This document shows positions 24,487 through 33,064 of a DNA stretch of 53,219 nucleotides, piece after piece; positions within the stretch are counted from its first letter, which is position 1; each line of letters begins with the position of its first letter. The notes below the pieces were generated by a model that saw only the letters and a list, made by a program, of their open reading frames with translations, was not told where the DNA came from and searched no databases. Source of the stretch: JBEOJY01 sp040275305 (GTDB taxonomy: Bacteria; Pseudomonadota; Alphaproteobacteria; UBA9219). The position numbers were made by a program, and so were the translations under genes. The stretch lies in NCBI GenBank assembly GCA_040275305.1, contig JBEOJY010000052.1:1-53219 (forward strand), in the 5' to 3' direction.

Positions 24487-24574
24487 CATATCTTTTGCGC
24501 ACACGCTTGTTATGAAATCGGGAAATGGGGGCGCCTACTTACAGACAGCAGTATTGGATCCCGTGATTCCTAGG

Positions 24575-25615
24575 TCAATACCCGTTCACCAGAAGGCTTT
24601 TTAGCGTGCGCATTTCCTCAAGCGCTCTGCCGGTTCCGAGCGCGACGCAGGAGAGCGGATCTTCGGCGACCGAGACGGGGAGGCCCGTGGCGTGGCGTAG
24701 CACGAGGTCGAGGTTGCGCAAGAGCGCTCCGCCACCGGTCAGGACGATGCCTTTGTCGACGATGTCGGCGGCGAGTTCCGGCGCGGTGTTTTCGAGCGCG
24801 ATCTTGACGGCTTCCAAGATGGCGCTGACTGGTTCGGCGAGGCTTTCCGCGACTTGCCGTTCCGTGATGACGATTTCCTTCGGCACGCCGTTCATCAGGT
24901 CGCGGCCTTTGATTTCGGTCATGCGGCCTTCGCCGTCTTCGGGCGGGCAGGCGGAGCCGATTTCCTTCTTGATGCGTTCGGCGGTGCTTTCTCCAATCAG
25001 AAGGTTGTGATAGCGGCGGATATAGTTGATGACGGCTTCGTCCAATTTGTCGCCGCCGACGCGCACGGAGCGCGAATAGACGATGCCGCCGAGCGAGAGG
25101 ACGGCGACTTCGGTCGTGCCGCCGCCGATATCGACGACCATTGAACCGGTCGGCTCGGTAACGGGGAGGCCCGCGCCGATGGCGGCGGCCATGGGCTCCT
25201 CGATTAAGAAGACACGGCGCGCGCCTGCCGATTCCGCTGATTCCTGAATCGCGCGGCGTTCCACGGCGGTCGATCCCGACGGCACGCAGATGATGATTTG
25301 CGGGTTGGCGAAGCTGCGGCGGTTATGCACTTTGCGGATAAAGTGCTTGATCATTTCCTCGGCGACTTCGAAGTCCGCGATGACGCCGTCGCGTAAGGGG
25401 CGGATGGCTTGAATGTTGCCGGGGGTGCGGCCCAGCATCAGCTTGGCCTCGTCGCCGACGGCGAGCACCTGCTTTTTGCCCTTGATGTGGGCGATGGCCA
25501 CGACCGAAGGTTCGTTCAGCACGATTCCTCGACCCTTCACATACACCAGCGTGTTGGCGGTGCCGAGGTCGATACCCATATCGGCGGAGAGCAAACCCAG
25601 AATGTTGGACAGCAT
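24575..25615 (-). CDS. mreB: Rod-shape-determining actin MreB
   Basis: An actin-like filament protein that guides lateral-wall synthesis. The 346 residues have the phosphate loops MGIDLGTANTLVYV (13-26) and VVDIGGGTTEVAV, and GIVLTGGGALLRNLD near the C-terminus. The length and the membrane-binding N-terminus (MLSNILGLL) are typical. The usual downstream mreC and mreD are absent; recA follows 220 bp away on the same strand. So the rod-complex genes must be elsewhere, or the cell is shaped differently. Confidence 0.97.
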   Translation of the reverse strand: MLSNILGLLSADMGIDLGTANTLVYVKGRGIVLNEPSVVAIAHIKGKKQVLAVGDEAKLMLGRTPGNIQAIRPLRDGVIADFEVAEEMIKHFIRKVHNRRSFANPQIIICVPSGSTAVERRAIQESAESAGARRVFLIEEPMAAAIGAGLPVTEPTGSMVVDIGGGTTEVAVLSLGGIVYSRSVRVGGDKLDEAVINYIRRYHNLLIGESTAERIKKEIGSACPPEDGEGRMTEIKGRDLMNGVPKEIVITERQVAESLAEPVSAILEAVKIALENTAPELAADIVDKGIVLTGGGALLRNLDLVLRHATGLPVSVAEDPLSCVALGTGRALEEMRTLKSLLVNGY

Positions 25616-25900
25616 GTATTATCGCCTGCTTCGACAGAGTCTTATGTGGCTTTAATTCCCTGCCTTTGTGACACTGGAATTTGTCCTGCGCAAGGCCGAT
25701 TCTCTCATAAGGAGGCGAGGTCCAACCTTGCTTTCAGGGCGGGATCGCCCTGCATTACATTTCCCTTGAGCAGGCTTTAGAATATTTTTGGTTAAAAAGA
25801 AAGCTAAGTTGTGACTGGCGGTCTCTCATTTTTTCAGGCAAATAGGATAGCCGTATCCTGATCGTTCGGGGATATGCCTTTTGATGCGAGGTAAATGGTT

Positions 25901-26530
25901 ATGCTTGACTGGTCCGCCTTTGCGGCGCTTTCTCAAATTATTCTGATCGATGTGGCGCTGGCAGGCGATAACGCGATTGCCGTGGGCATGGCGGCGGCGG
26001 GATTGCCTGCTCGCGAAAGACGAATCGCCATCGTGACCGGGATCGTCGCGGCTGCGGTTTTGCGCGCGGCTTTGGCCGTATTTGCGGTTCAGTTGCTGGG
26101 CATTACGGGGTTGTTGGCGGCGGGCGGGTTGTTGCTTCTTTGGGTGTCGTGGAAGATGTATCGCGACATTCGGCATATGAGGAAGGTTCATGCTCATCAT
26201 GATGCCGGGGATGGGGCTCAAACGGCGGCGGCTCCCGTCAAGGAAGTCAAGACGTTACGCGGCGCTGTTTGGCAGATTGTTTTTGCCGATATTTCCATGT
26301 CGCTTGATAATGTTCTGGCTGTGGCCGGGGTGGCGCGAGACCATACGGTTATTCTGGTTATTGGTCTGGGGCTTTCCGTTGTGCTGATGGGCGTCGCGGC
26401 CTCGTGGATCGCGCGGCTGACGACGCGGTATCACTGGATTGCTTATCTTGGTCTTATTACGGTGCTTTTCACGGCTCTGCATATGATCTGGGACGGGGCG
26501 CACGAGTTAATGAAGTTGTCGGGGACTTGA
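25901..26530 (+). CDS. TerC-family integral membrane protein
   Basis: A membrane protein of 209 residues with seven predicted helices and paired acidic motifs in the membrane: LIDVALAGDNAIAVGMA near the N-terminus and FADISMSLDNVLAVAG in the second half. These are the repeated D-x(n)-GDN / LDN signatures of the TerC/YjbE family, linked to manganese or other metal efflux and to metal loading of exported proteins. A His-rich cytoplasmic loop (RKVHAHHD) separates the halves. ATG 25901 has GCGAGGT at good spacing; ATG 25895 is only 3 bp from it. I saw no yybP-ykoY-like leader. Confidence 0.85.
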   Translation: MLDWSAFAALSQIILIDVALAGDNAIAVGMAAAGLPARERRIAIVTGIVAAAVLRAALAVFAVQLLGITGLLAAGGLLLLWVSWKMYRDIRHMRKVHAHHDAGDGAQTAAAPVKEVKTLRGAVWQIVFADISMSLDNVLAVAGVARDHTVILVIGLGLSVVLMGVAASWIARLTTRYHWIAYLGLITVLFTALHMIWDGAHELMKLSGT

Positions 26531-26629
26531 ATTACCTGTCCGATCCTGTCGGTGTCTTCCGTCGTGGTTTTGGGCTTGTGGATTCTGTGAAGTTTGTCTC
26601 CGGATATTCATAGGGGTTGGGGGTTTTTC

Positions 26630-27586
26630 ATGCGATTCCTCTTTCGCGTTTCCGCTGTCCCGCTTTGCGTTCTTGCGTTCTCCGTTCCTGTTTGCGCATC
26701 CTCAATGGAAGGCGGTTCGCAGGAGTTGACGTTCGCAACTTCTTCTTTGGTTCAGGACTTCGACTGGTTGAGCACATGGGGGTCGGTGGACACGGTAGGC
26801 AATGAGGATTTTATTGTTCCTTCGTCCCTGTTGCCTGTGAAAGCTGAGATCAGATCAACTTTGAAGTCCTGCATCTCCGATGCCGGAAAGCTGAATCAGG
26901 CGCATCTGAAGGTTTATCTCGTCGATTTTAACGGCGATGACATCAACGATATTCTGGTCGACTGGGGTTCTTATTATCAGTCTTATTCCAGCGATTCTCC
27001 GTCTTGCGCCGCGCGACTTTGCTCGTCTGAGCAGGGGTGCGCTGTTGGACTTTACGCAGTTGGCGAGGCTCGCCAATTGCTTCCATCCTCCGAGAAGCGG
27101 CTTATTGAGGGCGGCGGGTTTCCCAGTCTGTTCGCTATTCCGGGAGGTTCGGCGACATGTCCGGATGATCCGGAAGACAATGCTCAATGCATTTCTGGTT
27201 GTCCTGCGACGGAGGATCTTTGTCCGGCCATGTTCACCTATGACATGCGCAAGGTTTGGGACGGGCAGGCTAGGACAGGGACGTTTATGACGGTGGAACG
27301 TTTTTCAAGTCTTATGCAGGGGCAGGCTATGTATGCGGCGCGAAACGCCAATCCTGTGCTGGCGCTTGAGCATGGCGGAAAGGATCAGACGCGATGTGGC
27401 GCCGATGAATTAGGCGCTCATGACGGGCGTTGCGTTAAATATTACCAGTTTGTCGGAGATCAGGCGCAGGGCGCGTTTGCCGATCTGCATGGTTTTTCTG
27501 GCAACAGTGAGGCTTCTGTTAACCCAAGCATGCCATGCGAACGTTGCTCGCAGGGGCAAGCGGAGACGATAATATCTTTTCCCTAG
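26630..27586 (+). CDS. Secreted cysteine-rich protein, family member 1
   Basis: A protein of 318 residues with a clear signal peptide (MRFLFRVSAVPLCVLAF, cleavage likely after VCA). Function unknown. The mature part shares features with the proteins at 31078 and 33065: an early FDW-x-S/T-x-WG, a cysteine followed by a conserved LKVY segment, the exact spacing C-x4-C-x5-C (CAARLCSSEQGC), and a C-terminal RCVKYYQFVGD. The segment DFNGDDINDILVDWG resembles a calcium-binding FG-GAP/EF-like loop. Start 26630 has AGGGGTTGGGGG upstream. Standing alone between terC and accA, it is probably extracellular or periplasmic, with disulfides. Confidence 0.75.
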   Translation: MRFLFRVSAVPLCVLAFSVPVCASSMEGGSQELTFATSSLVQDFDWLSTWGSVDTVGNEDFIVPSSLLPVKAEIRSTLKSCISDAGKLNQAHLKVYLVDFNGDDINDILVDWGSYYQSYSSDSPSCAARLCSSEQGCAVGLYAVGEARQLLPSSEKRLIEGGGFPSLFAIPGGSATCPDDPEDNAQCISGCPATEDLCPAMFTYDMRKVWDGQARTGTFMTVERFSSLMQGQAMYAARNANPVLALEHGGKDQTRCGADELGAHDGRCVKYYQFVGDQAQGAFADLHGFSGNSEASVNPSMPCERCSQGQAETIISFP

Positions 27587-27859
27587 TCCGCAATGCCATG
27601 ATTTGTTTTTTCTGAGATTAACTTTCGCAGCGGCGTCAGAACCTCCTTCTGAGCCGTTGGTTTCCGGCAAAGCGCTAAGGGGGATGGCAATGTTCAATTG
27701 GGGCATAATAGTCAAAAAGGCGTGGCTGGGATCAAGTATTTGCGAGCAGAAAGAGGCGGGAACTCTTATCGCGCATGTCTGCCACGAGAAGGACAGGCGA
27801 TGTTTGCGGCGTTTTCAGTGGCGCAGCTTTGGTTTTCCCCTTTTGAAACTGTAGCCCCT

Positions 27860-28813
27860 CTAGATCAGGCTCTTTTTCCCCATGTTCAGGTACTTTTCCT
27901 GACGTTGCGCGAGCAGGGCTTTTTTGTCGAGCGTGGAGAGGGCCGCGAGGTTCGCGGCGATGGCATTTCCAGCGCGCGCGACGGTGTCTTCGGGATCTCG
28001 GTGCGCACCGCCCAGGGGTTCGGCGACGATTTCGTCGATGATGCCGAGCTGGTGGAGGTCTTGCGCCGTGAGCTTAAGCGCCGTCGCCGCGTCCGCCGCA
28101 TGGGTCGCGCTGCGCCAGAGGATCGAGGCGCAGCCTTCGGGCGAGATGACGGAATAGATGGCGTGTTCGAGCATTAGCACGCGGTCTCCCGCCGCGACGG
28201 CGATGGCGCCGCCGGAGCCGCCTTCGCCGATGACGCATGCGACCAGAGGGACACTGATAGAGAGGCAGGTTTCGATGGAACGCGCGATGGCTTCGGCTTG
28301 TCCGCGCGCTTCGGCATCGACGCCGGGGAAGGCTCCGGCGGTGTCGACGAAGGTGATGACGGGCAGGCCGAAGCGTTCGGCGAGGCGCATCAGTCTTTGC
28401 GCCTTGCGGTAGCCTTCGGGTTTGGCCATGCCGAAGTTATGCTTGATACGGCTTTCGGTATCGTGGCCGCGTTCGTGGCCGATGACGACGCAGGCTTGGC
28501 CCTTGAAGCGGCCAAGGCCGCCGATGATGGCTTGATCGTCGGCAAAACCACGGTCTCCGGCGAGCGGCGTGAAATCCTCAATCAGCTTGGCGATATAGTC
28601 GAGCCCGTGGGGGCGGTCGGGGTGACGCGCGACCTGCACTTTTTGCGCGGGCGCGAGCTTGCCGTAGATGCTGCGGAGCTGGCGATTGACCTTATCCTGC
28701 AGGCGACTGATTTCGTCCGCGATGTTGACGCGGCTGCCATCCGAGAGATGGCGAAGCTCCTCGATCTTGGCTTCGAGTTCGGCTATGGGCTTTTCAAAAT
28801 CAAGAATTTGCAT
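27860..28813 (-). CDS. accA: Acetyl-CoA carboxylase carboxyltransferase, alpha subunit
   Basis: Together with AccD, transfers CO2 from biotin to acetyl-CoA, the first step of fatty-acid synthesis. The 317 residues match AccA from end to end: DFEKPIAELEAKIEEL at the N-terminus, RHPDRPHGLDYI, GHERGHDT, FVDTAGAFPGVDAEARGQAEAIA, and IGEGGSGGAIA with EHAIYSVISPEGCASILW. Length is typical. No accD or accBC nearby. Confidence 0.98.
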   Translation of the reverse strand: MQILDFEKPIAELEAKIEELRHLSDGSRVNIADEISRLQDKVNRQLRSIYGKLAPAQKVQVARHPDRPHGLDYIAKLIEDFTPLAGDRGFADDQAIIGGLGRFKGQACVVIGHERGHDTESRIKHNFGMAKPEGYRKAQRLMRLAERFGLPVITFVDTAGAFPGVDAEARGQAEAIARSIETCLSISVPLVACVIGEGGSGGAIAVAAGDRVLMLEHAIYSVISPEGCASILWRSATHAADAATALKLTAQDLHQLGIIDEIVAEPLGGAHRDPEDTVARAGNAIAANLAALSTLDKKALLAQRQEKYLNMGKKSLI

Positions 28814-28885
28814 CGTTCATGGGCCATCGCGGTTTCACAGCTTTGCCATTATATCAGAGCGCTTGTCGCTTGCACAACTTAAGCT

Positions 28886-29992
28886 TCAGGCGTGGTTTAT
28901 GGGCTTTTTGTAGGTCAGCGCGTCTACGTGCCCGGTCGCGGTTTTGTAGTAGTTTTTGCGATTTCCCATGAGCTCGAACCCATGCCGTTCATAGAGTCTG
29001 CAGGCAGGGAGATTGTCGCTGGCGACTTCGAGGAAGACGGTTTCGCAGTCGGAATTCCCCGCTTCGCGCAGGGATTCGGCCAGTAATTGCCTGCCAAGTC
29101 CGTGTTCGCGGAGGTTGGGGGCCACGCAGAAGGTCAGGATTTCGGCTTCCGGTTTCATGATTTGCAGGAGGATGAACCCTGCGGGTACGCCATTTTGCCG
29201 GACGAGCTGACCGCGCGTGGTCGCGAGGGCGAGCGTTTGTTCGAACTGGGAGGCGCTCCACGCGGCATGTTCGAAGCTGGCGGCATGAAGCGCGGCGAGC
29301 GTTTGGGCTTGATCGGGCAGAGGCGTTTGCGATGCGGTTCCGAGCGGCTCCAGCGTGAGCGCGGTCGGGCTTAAGCTGACATCGGGTCTGCGCAGGTAGA
29401 GGGGGGTGGGGGTCAGAGCGGGGTCGTTGGGATCAGCTTCGGCAGCTAGCGCGGCGCAGGTGGCGGCTTCGCATTCCAGGGGGATGTTTTGGCCGGGGAT
29501 ATTGGCATCGCCCGTGACCCAGAGTCCGGGATGATTCTCGATGACGGCGTGGATCTCGTCGCGGGTTTTCAGGGTTGGCGCGCCGCGCGCCGACGGCGAG
29601 GGGTCGAAGCGGCAGAAGAGTTCCTGTCTTTGCGAGGCGAGCGCGATCAGCAAGCCCGCGTGAAGATCGTGGGTGGTTTGGCTCGCTTGTTTTGCCAGCA
29701 GGTCGAAGCGGTCGAAGCCGAGGACAGGGATATGATGCGCGAGGCCGAATCCTTGCGCGGCGGCGAGGCCGACGCGCAAGCCGGTGAAGCTGCCGGGGCC
29801 GCGCGTGACGGCGATGCGGTTGATTTGCGCGAAGGTTATTCCGGCGGCGCTTATGGCTTCCATGGCCATCGGGATCAGGCGGCGATCTTGACCGCGCGCC
29901 ATCGGTTCGTAGCGCACTGACACTATGATGCCATCGCGCCAGACGCAGACGCCGCAACCTTGTCCCGCGCTGTCGAGGCCTAGCACGATCAT
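28886..29992 (-). CDS. tsaB-rimI: Fusion of TsaB (t6A synthesis) and RimI-type N-acetyltransferase
   Basis: One 368-residue frame. Residues 1 to about 205 are TsaB, the YeaZ-like partner of TsaD in making t6A at tRNA position 37 (VTRGPGSFTGLRVGLAAAQG; a C-terminal LYLRRPDV). Residues about 225-368 are a GNAT acetyltransferase of the RimI type: acetyl-CoA loop REHGLGRQLLAESL, FLEVASDN, and ACRLYERHGFELMGNRKNYY, which together point to ribosomal-protein S18 alanine acetylation. In related bacteria the two are separate neighbouring genes, so this is a fusion of neighbours. It overlaps nfuA by 4 bp (ATGA). Confidence 0.93.
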   Translation of the reverse strand: MIVLGLDSAGQGCGVCVWRDGIIVSVRYEPMARGQDRRLIPMAMEAISAAGITFAQINRIAVTRGPGSFTGLRVGLAAAQGFGLAHHIPVLGFDRFDLLAKQASQTTHDLHAGLLIALASQRQELFCRFDPSPSARGAPTLKTRDEIHAVIENHPGLWVTGDANIPGQNIPLECEAATCAALAAEADPNDPALTPTPLYLRRPDVSLSPTALTLEPLGTASQTPLPDQAQTLAALHAASFEHAAWSASQFEQTLALATTRGQLVRQNGVPAGFILLQIMKPEAEILTFCVAPNLREHGLGRQLLAESLREAGNSDCETVFLEVASDNLPACRLYERHGFELMGNRKNYYKTATGHVDALTYKKPINHA

Positions 29993-30588
29993 GGTTGCAG
30001 GCTGTCCGGGTCGCGGTCGTCTTCGGCTTCGCGCACTTCGACGATTTCAGGAACGTAGCTGCAGAGCAGGTTCTCGACACCGGCTTTTAGCGTGAGCGTA
30101 GAGCTTGGGCAGCCTGCGCAGGCGCCTTTGAGGCGCAGCCAGACGATGCCATCTTGGTATTTCACGAAAGCGATATCGCCGCCGTCGCGCGCGAGGCCGG
30201 GACGCACCTTGCTATCCAGAATGTCGCAAATTTGTTTGACGATGTCGAAATCTTCGTCGTCGGGGCCAAGTGGCGCTGCGTGTGGACTGGTTGCGTCCGG
30301 CGGCGTCTCTGAGGAGATTGGCGCTGTGACGAAGTAATCCATGATGGCAGCGACGATTCGGGGCTTGAGCAGCTTCCATTCCAGATCTGCGGATTTAGTG
30401 ACCGAGATAAAATCGTAGCCCAGAAGGACTCGCGAGACGCCGTCGATGGAGAGCAGCGTTTGCGCGAGCGGCGAGGCGGCGGCCTCGGCTTCATCGCAGG
30501 CTTCAAGCGTTCCGTCGGCTTTGACCACCATGCCGGGCAGGAACTTGAGCGTCGTCGGGTTCGGCGTCTCTTCGGTCTGGATAAACAT
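29989..30588 (-). CDS. nfuA: NifU-like Fe-S scaffold/carrier protein
   Basis: Delivers Fe-S clusters to client proteins. The 199 residues have an N-terminal Nfu_N domain (starting FIQTEETPNPTTLKFLPG, as in mitochondrial NFU1), an acidic linker (about 90-112), and a C-terminal NifU domain with the cluster-binding C157-A-G-C160 (LKGACAGCPSS). It is the first gene of the nfuA-tsaB-rimI unit, an order usual in alphaproteobacteria. Confidence 0.96.
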   Translation of the reverse strand: MFIQTEETPNPTTLKFLPGMVVKADGTLEACDEAEAAASPLAQTLLSIDGVSRVLLGYDFISVTKSADLEWKLLKPRIVAAIMDYFVTAPISSETPPDATSPHAAPLGPDDEDFDIVKQICDILDSKVRPGLARDGGDIAFVKYQDGIVWLRLKGACAGCPSSTLTLKAGVENLLCSYVPEIVEVREAEDDRDPDSLQP

Positions 30589-31077
30589 TGGGTCCTCGGT
30601 CTGGCGGTTTATTGATGCCTTATCTGTCGATAGATATCACAACTTAGGGCTAGTATGGTTCTGTGTTCATCAGTAGAGCGTTAACTTTGTAATACTTTGT
30701 TTTATAACAATTTAATTCTGGTTCCTGGGTATTTGGCGCTGAAACGGGCAATCGACAGGGATGCACAAGCATTATGGGTAACTCCCAAGCTGTTTTCTGG
30801 AACGCAAGACAAGCGCCGCAAAAAGGGCCGTCATTACGAGGAGTTTTCCGCTCGCAAGATGGAAAACGGCACGGCAATCCAGAGCAGCTCAGGACAGCCC
30901 TATCGACTCTGGATTGCTTCGCCCCCAAGAAGGGGCTCGTAATGACGGCCCTTTTTGCGTCTTTGGTCCATAGCCCTCCTGAGAACAGCTTGGGCGTTAC
31001 TATTATGGCGCGAATTAACGCATTGTTAAATATAATTGCCTCAAAATTGGCTTACATTATAATTTATGGGGCATGAT
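30589..31077. other. Intergenic region dominated by a mobile element
   Basis: Holds the 224-bp element at 30778-31001. The rest is AT-rich and should carry the promoters of nfuA (leftward) and the Hint protein (rightward). No gene seen. Confidence 0.6.
30778..31001. mobile_element. Non-autonomous element (MITE), GTAACTCCCAAGC ends, copy A
   Basis: The left end GTAACTCCCAAGCTGTT is matched by the right end AACAGCTTGGGCGTTAC. A perfect 24-bp inner inverted repeat pairs 30817-30840 with 30936-30959 (CGCAAAAAGGGCCGTCATTA in the left arm). The flanks are CATTATGG (30770-30777) and TATTATGG (31001-31008), a 7/8 match to an 8-bp target duplication. No open frame. GTAA termini with 8-bp duplications are the pattern of IS66-family insertions, so an IS66-type transposase elsewhere probably moves it. 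Confidence 0.8.
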
Positions 31078-32925
31078 ATGCGCAAAAATCTGTCGTTGAT
31101 TCTCGCTTTGTCTGGTTTCCTGTGTTTTGTCGCTCCCGCTTATGCCCAGCATGGCCTTGCCACGGAATTCGATTGGCAGAGCGCTTGGGGGGGGCTGCCT
31201 GATGAAAAGATCGCGGCAAATCTGCATTCGGTCAAGCACGCTATCAACGGCGCGGTCAATCGTTGCGGGATTGGCAAGACGAATTATGATTTGATCAAGG
31301 TGTATCGTGGAACAATCGCCGATTTTACGGCATATTTTCTTGATCCGTCCGCGTATTTCTCTCAGGGGCAGAAGGCTGGGTGCGACGCGAAACCGTGCGA
31401 TGGCGTCAAAGGTTGCATTTTGTCCGTTGCCGGGCCTGAGTCGCAAAGCGTGATCACTGTTCCGTGTCCGACTGGGACCTGTCAGGTCACTTCGTATGTG
31501 TTTCCTTTCCCTGTCGACAGGCATGTCGTGGGGTGGTCGTTGATGTCCTCTACAGATTTTTCGAACATTCGCGAGGCGCGTAAGGATAGCAAGGGCGGAC
31601 ATAAGTACAGCGTTCCCTATAATGCCAGCAATGTCCTTGCCATGCAGTTGTCTACCCAGACGACGCCGGAGAGCTGCACTGTCGATGAGAGAGATATCAA
31701 TAACGATGGCGAAGCGACTGCCGACGAGCCTTGTGTGAAGTATTATCAATATGTGGGCGGCGTGATGACGGATCTGTATAAGCCGGAAGCGACGGTCGAT
31801 ACAGCAGAGAATGACACGAGATACGCTGATAAAATTGGTTCCGCTCAATGGTATGGCAATGACGGGAATGTCAGCAATGCTACTGGTTATTTGGCCTATA
31901 ACAGGTTTGCCGCAGCTACCGTGGCGGGGCCTGATGTTAATGGCCAATACACGACGAAAAAGTCTGGAGTCGACTACCCTTATTCGTGGCGCGAAGGGAA
32001 CACAGCCCAACATGGCGACAAGTCGTTGGGTAGCAATCGCTTAGCGATGGCGCAGACGAGCGCCTATCAGTTGGCAGGCCGGTTTGTTCAAAATAAGGAC
32101 GAGTCGGTCGGTTATTTGTGCGACGAATACACTAATTCTGGAAACAATGATGTATTCGTTCCTTTAGCAAGCGATGGCGAGTATCAGTCATTTCACGATG
32201 CCGCGCTGGCGGGAACTGTTACTGGCGTCACTCATAAGCTGTGCACTCGGAAATACACGAAATGGGTTGGCCAGACGGCGTGTCCTGCCAACATCGCATG
32301 CGGCACGACTATCACGGTAACGGCTTCTCGCCGATGCCAGCGTTCTAGCTCGGCGTTTGGAGTCTGCACCAACGAAGAGAATGAGTGCAGCGGCGCAACG
32401 GACGCTCCGCCGTATGATAACAGAGTTACGCCCTGCTTCTTTCAGTTGACCTGTGCTGGTCCCCCATGTCCGCCGCCTTGCGAGGGGCCGGATTGTCCTC
32501 CTCCGACCCCAGATTGTCTGGCTGCGCATGCGCAAGTCCTTATGGCGGATGGTTCCATGAAGGTATTGGAGGAGATCAAGGTAGGCGATGTCGTGATGGC
32601 TTTCTCGGCGAAAGCTCCTCTGGCGGCGTTGTCTCCGGCCAAAGTGACGAGCGTTATGGAGACGACAAGACATCATGCCCAACTCGGTCTTTATGAGGTT
32701 AATGGCATTCCTTTGACTTCTGGACACCGAGTGCTTTCGGCTTCTGGTAAACCTGTGTCCGCTTCCTACCTTAAGAAGGGGGGTAAACTGGTGGGGCTTT
32801 CGGGCGATCCGGTTCTGGTTACGGAGGCCAATCGCGCTAAAGGCAAAGAGGAGAAAGTCTATAGCGTCACTCTTGAGAATGCGGACGGGTTTGTGGTCAA
32901 CGGCGTACGTGTTCTTGGACAGTAA
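31078..32925 (+). CDS. Secreted cysteine-rich protein with C-terminal Hint (hedgehog/intein) domain
   Basis: A protein of 615 residues with a signal peptide (NLSLILALSGFLCFVAPAYA). The N-terminal region shares FDW-x-S-x-WG, IKVY, C-x4-C-x5-C (CDAKPCDGVKGC) and PCVKYYQYVGG with the 26630 protein. A middle region with many cysteines and a Cys/Pro-rich linker (about 459-479, CPPPCEGPDCPPPTPDC) follows. Residues 480-615 form a Hint domain: C480 starts CLAAHAQVLMADGSMKVLEE, then IKVGDVV, the block B Thr-x2-His (T547, H550; PLTSGHRVLS), and the closing EKVYSVTL...FVVNGVRVLGQ. The intein-type terminal His-Asn is absent, so cleavage at C480 without splicing is expected. ATG 31078 has GGGG upstream; ATG 31066 is also possible. 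Followed by a terminator. Confidence 0.82.
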   Translation: MRKNLSLILALSGFLCFVAPAYAQHGLATEFDWQSAWGGLPDEKIAANLHSVKHAINGAVNRCGIGKTNYDLIKVYRGTIADFTAYFLDPSAYFSQGQKAGCDAKPCDGVKGCILSVAGPESQSVITVPCPTGTCQVTSYVFPFPVDRHVVGWSLMSSTDFSNIREARKDSKGGHKYSVPYNASNVLAMQLSTQTTPESCTVDERDINNDGEATADEPCVKYYQYVGGVMTDLYKPEATVDTAENDTRYADKIGSAQWYGNDGNVSNATGYLAYNRFAAATVAGPDVNGQYTTKKSGVDYPYSWREGNTAQHGDKSLGSNRLAMAQTSAYQLAGRFVQNKDESVGYLCDEYTNSGNNDVFVPLASDGEYQSFHDAALAGTVTGVTHKLCTRKYTKWVGQTACPANIACGTTITVTASRRCQRSSSAFGVCTNEENECSGATDAPPYDNRVTPCFFQLTCAGPPCPPPCEGPDCPPPTPDCLAAHAQVLMADGSMKVLEEIKVGDVVMAFSAKAPLAALSPAKVTSVMETTRHHAQLGLYEVNGIPLTSGHRVLSASGKPVSASYLKKGGKLVGLSGDPVLVTEANRAKGKEEKVYSVTLENADGFVVNGVRVLGQ

Positions 32926-32939
32926 TTGTTAGCAGATCC

Positions 32940-32974
32940 AAGACGGGGTCTGATTATTTCAGACCTCGTCTTTC
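32940..32974 (+). terminator. Rho-independent terminator after the Hint protein gene
   Basis: Stem AAGACGGGGTCTGA / TCAGACCTCGTCTT with one mismatch and a 5-base loop, followed by TTCTCG; 15 bp after the stop. Confidence 0.75.
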
Positions 32975-33064
32975 TCGTTAGGCTCCTTAATGCTCCTTGC
33001 CCGTATTTGTCGTATGGGCGGTGGTCTGTTCGTCTTAACAACTTTTTGAAGAATAGAGGGTCTC

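Noticed and set aside
25780..25894. yybP-ykoY manganese riboswitch before the TerC-family gene
   Set aside because: TerC-family genes often carry one, but I could not find the conserved core or paired arms in this leader.
27587..27859. Possible small gene on the plus strand between the secreted protein and accA
   Set aside because: The open frames there run on antisense into accA, have no good ribosome site and no recognisable sequence.
30778..31001. Attenuator or long terminator for nfuA or the Hint gene
   Set aside because: The 24-bp inverted repeat is better explained as the interior of a mobile element, since it has matching ends and flanking duplications.
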